A stretch of DNA of 7,134 bases from Planctomycetaceae bacterium (GTDB lineage: Bacteria > Planctomycetota > Planctomycetia > Pirellulales > Thermoguttaceae), in NCBI GenBank assembly GCA_031278315.1, contig JAITKS010000035.1, forward strand, positions 1 through 7,134, written 5' to 3'. Position 1 is the stretch's first letter. Every line of letters starts with the position of its first letter. The position numbers were made by a program, and so were the translations under genes. This document shows, piece after piece, positions 5,952 through 7,134 of the stretch. The notes under the pieces were generated by a model, which was given only the letters and a program-made list of their open reading frames with translations, made no database searches and was not told the origin of the DNA.

Positions 5952-6024
5952 AAAATTCGGTATTGGTTTTAAACAAAAACCGCTCTTTCAGAGCAATTTT
6001 AGTTTAAAACGAAAACCGAAATTT
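5952..6024. repeat. Cruciform-like element: 23-bp inverted arms around GCTCTTTCAGAGC
   Basis: Arms at 5952-5974 and 6002-6024 are imperfect inverted repeats with the core GTTTTAAAC/GTTTAAAAC exact (5966-5974, 6002-6010). They enclose the palindrome GCTCTTTCAGAGC (5982-5994). The element lies between the lipase-like stop (6044) and the DUF1573 start on the minus strand. Read on that strand, GCTCT-GAA-AGAGC is followed by GGTTTTTGTTT, so it could act as a weak terminator or attenuator between the two genes. A half copy lies at 7009-7051. Confidence 0.65.
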
Positions 6025-6043
6025 AATGTGTAATGAGTATATA

Positions 6044-6865
6044 TTACGATGTGTTCTTCAATTTACTTAGATGTTTTTTTAGACCATGCAAAACTTCATT
6101 CATACCGTGTAATAAGATACTTTTCTCTAACAATGGGATTCCGATTGTACTCGCTAGAATGAATATTGGATTAGGAATAAATTTGATAAGTAATTTTCGT
6201 CCTAGAAGTAAGCTGATTAGTGTAGGCATTTGCCAACTGCCGTAGAGATTATATGTTATTCCTATTCTTTTGTGTTTTATGCTTATGGTTTTATTTATCA
6301 AGTCTAAAGCTTCGCCTACGACGACATATCTTGTTATTAGATCGTTAAATTCAGAGTAATCTATTGGTTCGAACCGTTGGATTGTATTCGGATGGATTGC
6401 GGGCGGATTAAAGACAAAACATTTTAATCGCCGTGCGATTGCTGCAACTGTTGCGATTCCGCCGCCGAGTGAATGTCCGGTAACGATTATTCGATTTATG
6501 TAATCTGTTCGTATTCGGTTAACCAAATTGATTCCGCGAATATATTCTTCGGCTTGTTTACCAAAAAATTGATTAAAATTAGTACGCCAATCGCTTAAAT
6601 TATTTGGAACTGTCCCGCCGAAGCCAAGTATAAATTTGTCAGAATAAATATCGTAGTAAAGTTGTGTACGAAATCCGTCAAAATCGTCGATTAGAACTTG
6701 TGAATCGCCGAAAACTTTACTAATTTGATTGGATGTCGCAAGGGGCAAACCCAAATCAGCAAGATTAATACCTTGATAAACTTTATCGGATACAAGCGCA
6801 CAACGGTATTCTTGAAATTTAATAAATTTCGAATTGTGATCAGCAGATAAAATTAGATCAGACAT
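6044..6865 (-). CDS. Class 3 lipase-like alpha/beta hydrolase
   Basis: A 273-residue protein with the nucleophile elbow GHSLGGG (130-136; Ser132), preceded by FILGFGGT and LSDWRTNFNQFF (78-101). That is the arrangement of fungal-type class 3 lipases (Pfam Lipase_3), in which the Gly-Thr segment helps form the oxyanion hole. The likely catalytic Asp is Asp188 (VVVGEALDLI) and the likely His is His253 (LLHGMNEVL); both are inferred from position. The substrate is unknown; an acyl ester or phospholipid is expected. No signal peptide is present, but residues 213-250 are strongly hydrophobic (ISLLLGRKLL, FILASTIGIPLL) and may form a lid or membrane contact. The ATG at 6865 has a strong Shine-Dalgarno (TCAGGAG, 8-nt spacing). 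The DUF1573 gene follows on the same strand after a hairpin element. Confidence 0.85.
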   Translation of the reverse strand: MSDLILSADHNSKFIKFQEYRCALVSDKVYQGINLADLGLPLATSNQISKVFGDSQVLIDDFDGFRTQLYYDIYSDKFILGFGGTVPNNLSDWRTNFNQFFGKQAEEYIRGINLVNRIRTDYINRIIVTGHSLGGGIATVAAIARRLKCFVFNPPAIHPNTIQRFEPIDYSEFNDLITRYVVVGEALDLINKTISIKHKRIGITYNLYGSWQMPTLISLLLGRKLLIKFIPNPIFILASTIGIPLLEKSILLHGMNEVLHGLKKHLSKLKNTS

Positions 6866-6873
6866 AATTTAAG

Positions 6874-6880
6874 CTCCTGA
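6874..6880 (-). promoter_or_regulatory. Shine-Dalgarno of the lipase-like gene
   Basis: The minus strand reads TCAGGAG, ending 8 nt before the ATG at 6865. It is the only textbook ribosome binding site in the window and fixes this start. The other three genes have weak or no such site. Confidence 0.8.
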
Positions 6881-7008
6881 ATTGTTGTTTTGTCAGTTAG
6901 TTAGTAGGCGGTTGAATACAGCCGTAGATAGTATTCGAATTTAATTTTGAACAATTGCACCTGCCAAAAAAATATTTTTAAAAAAACATAATATACTTTT
7001 CACACTTT

Positions 7009-7051
7009 AAATTTCGGTATTCGTTTTAAACTTAAATTGCCCTTGCAGGGC
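7009..7051 (+). repeat. Half copy of the cruciform-like element
   Basis: A 23-bp arm (7009-7031, ending GTTTTAAAC) is followed by TTAAATT and the palindrome GCCCTTGCAGGGC (7039-7051). The 43 bases match the reverse complement of 5982-6024 at 36 positions. The second inverted arm is missing. Where the other copy has GCTCT/AGAGC, this one has GCCCT/AGGGC, so both sides of the stem changed together and pairing is kept. Confidence 0.65.
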
Positions 7052-7134
7052 GAAAACATAGACAATTTTTTGACTCAAAAACAAGTTGTATTTATTAAAA
7101 AATATTGCAACGTTTATTGACAATATTTTCAATT

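Larger units (their letters stand above)
6866..7134. other. Upstream region of the lipase-like gene
   Basis: No gene is seen in these 269 bp. The stretch holds the ribosome binding site, a half copy of the cruciform-like element (7009-7051), and a TTGACA on the plus strand (7117-7122) whose possible -10 box falls beyond the window. No convincing minus-strand promoter for the lipase-like gene was found. Confidence 0.5.

Noticed and set aside
6033..6245. Plus-strand frame of 70 codons opposite the 3' end of the lipase-like gene
   Set aside because: It is antisense to the hydrophobic C-terminus of the lipase-like protein and has no supporting ribosome site or domain.
7117..7122. TTGACA as a promoter for a gene beyond the window
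   Set aside because: The -10 region falls at or beyond the window end, so it cannot be assessed.

Overview
This 7.1 kb AT-rich window carries four confident protein-coding genes separated by long intergenic stretches full of short dispersed repeats. A bacterial chromosome of the phylum Planctomycetota, possibly a low-GC or host-associated lineage, fits best. This is an inference from the combination of a stand-alone EF-G-type GTPase with a DFDPEEQERGITI switch region, a DUF1573 exported protein with extra Ig-like repeats, a DUF6786-like protein, weak or absent Shine-Dalgarno sequences at several starts, and repeat-dense spacers. No tRNA, rRNA, CRISPR array, transposase or phage gene is visible.

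Layout. Positions 1-775 hold no credible gene. They contain a 248-bp segment bounded by perfect 23-bp inverted repeats, two GC hairpins (261-279, 280-313), a CCGCATGCG-anchored heptamer array (83-127), three copies of an 18-bp motif and one sigma-70-like promoter candidate. Next is an elongation factor G-like GTPase (776-2872, +). The 427-bp spacer after it is bounded by two inverted copies of the heptamer repeat and holds a GC-rich hairpin element and two more 18-bp motifs. A DUF6786-like protein of unknown function follows (3300-4745, +); it starts at TTG directly after the heptamer array and contains an in-frame 15-bp minisatellite. It converges on a DUF1573 exported protein (4840-5946, -). 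A class 3 lipase-like hydrolase (6044-6865, -) lies upstream of that gene on the same strand, with a cruciform-like element in the 97-bp gap. The last 269 bp are the lipase upstream region, with a half copy of the same element.

How the genes relate. There is no clear shared pathway. Lipase and DUF1573 protein could be co-transcribed, but the hairpin between them could also terminate or attenuate transcription. The EF-G-like protein is not beside rpsL, rpsG or tuf, and it lacks the usual histidine at the tip of domain IV, so it is probably a specialised paralogue (for example an EF-G2/spdEFG2-type ribosome recycling factor) rather than the main translocase. I see no defence, secretion or biosynthetic cluster. 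The most unusual content is the set of intergenic repeat families: the GCCCTTTCAGGGC palindrome with varying inverted arms, the ATTTCACTGATATATTAC motif, and the CCGCATGCG plus ACTAACC heptamer arrays.
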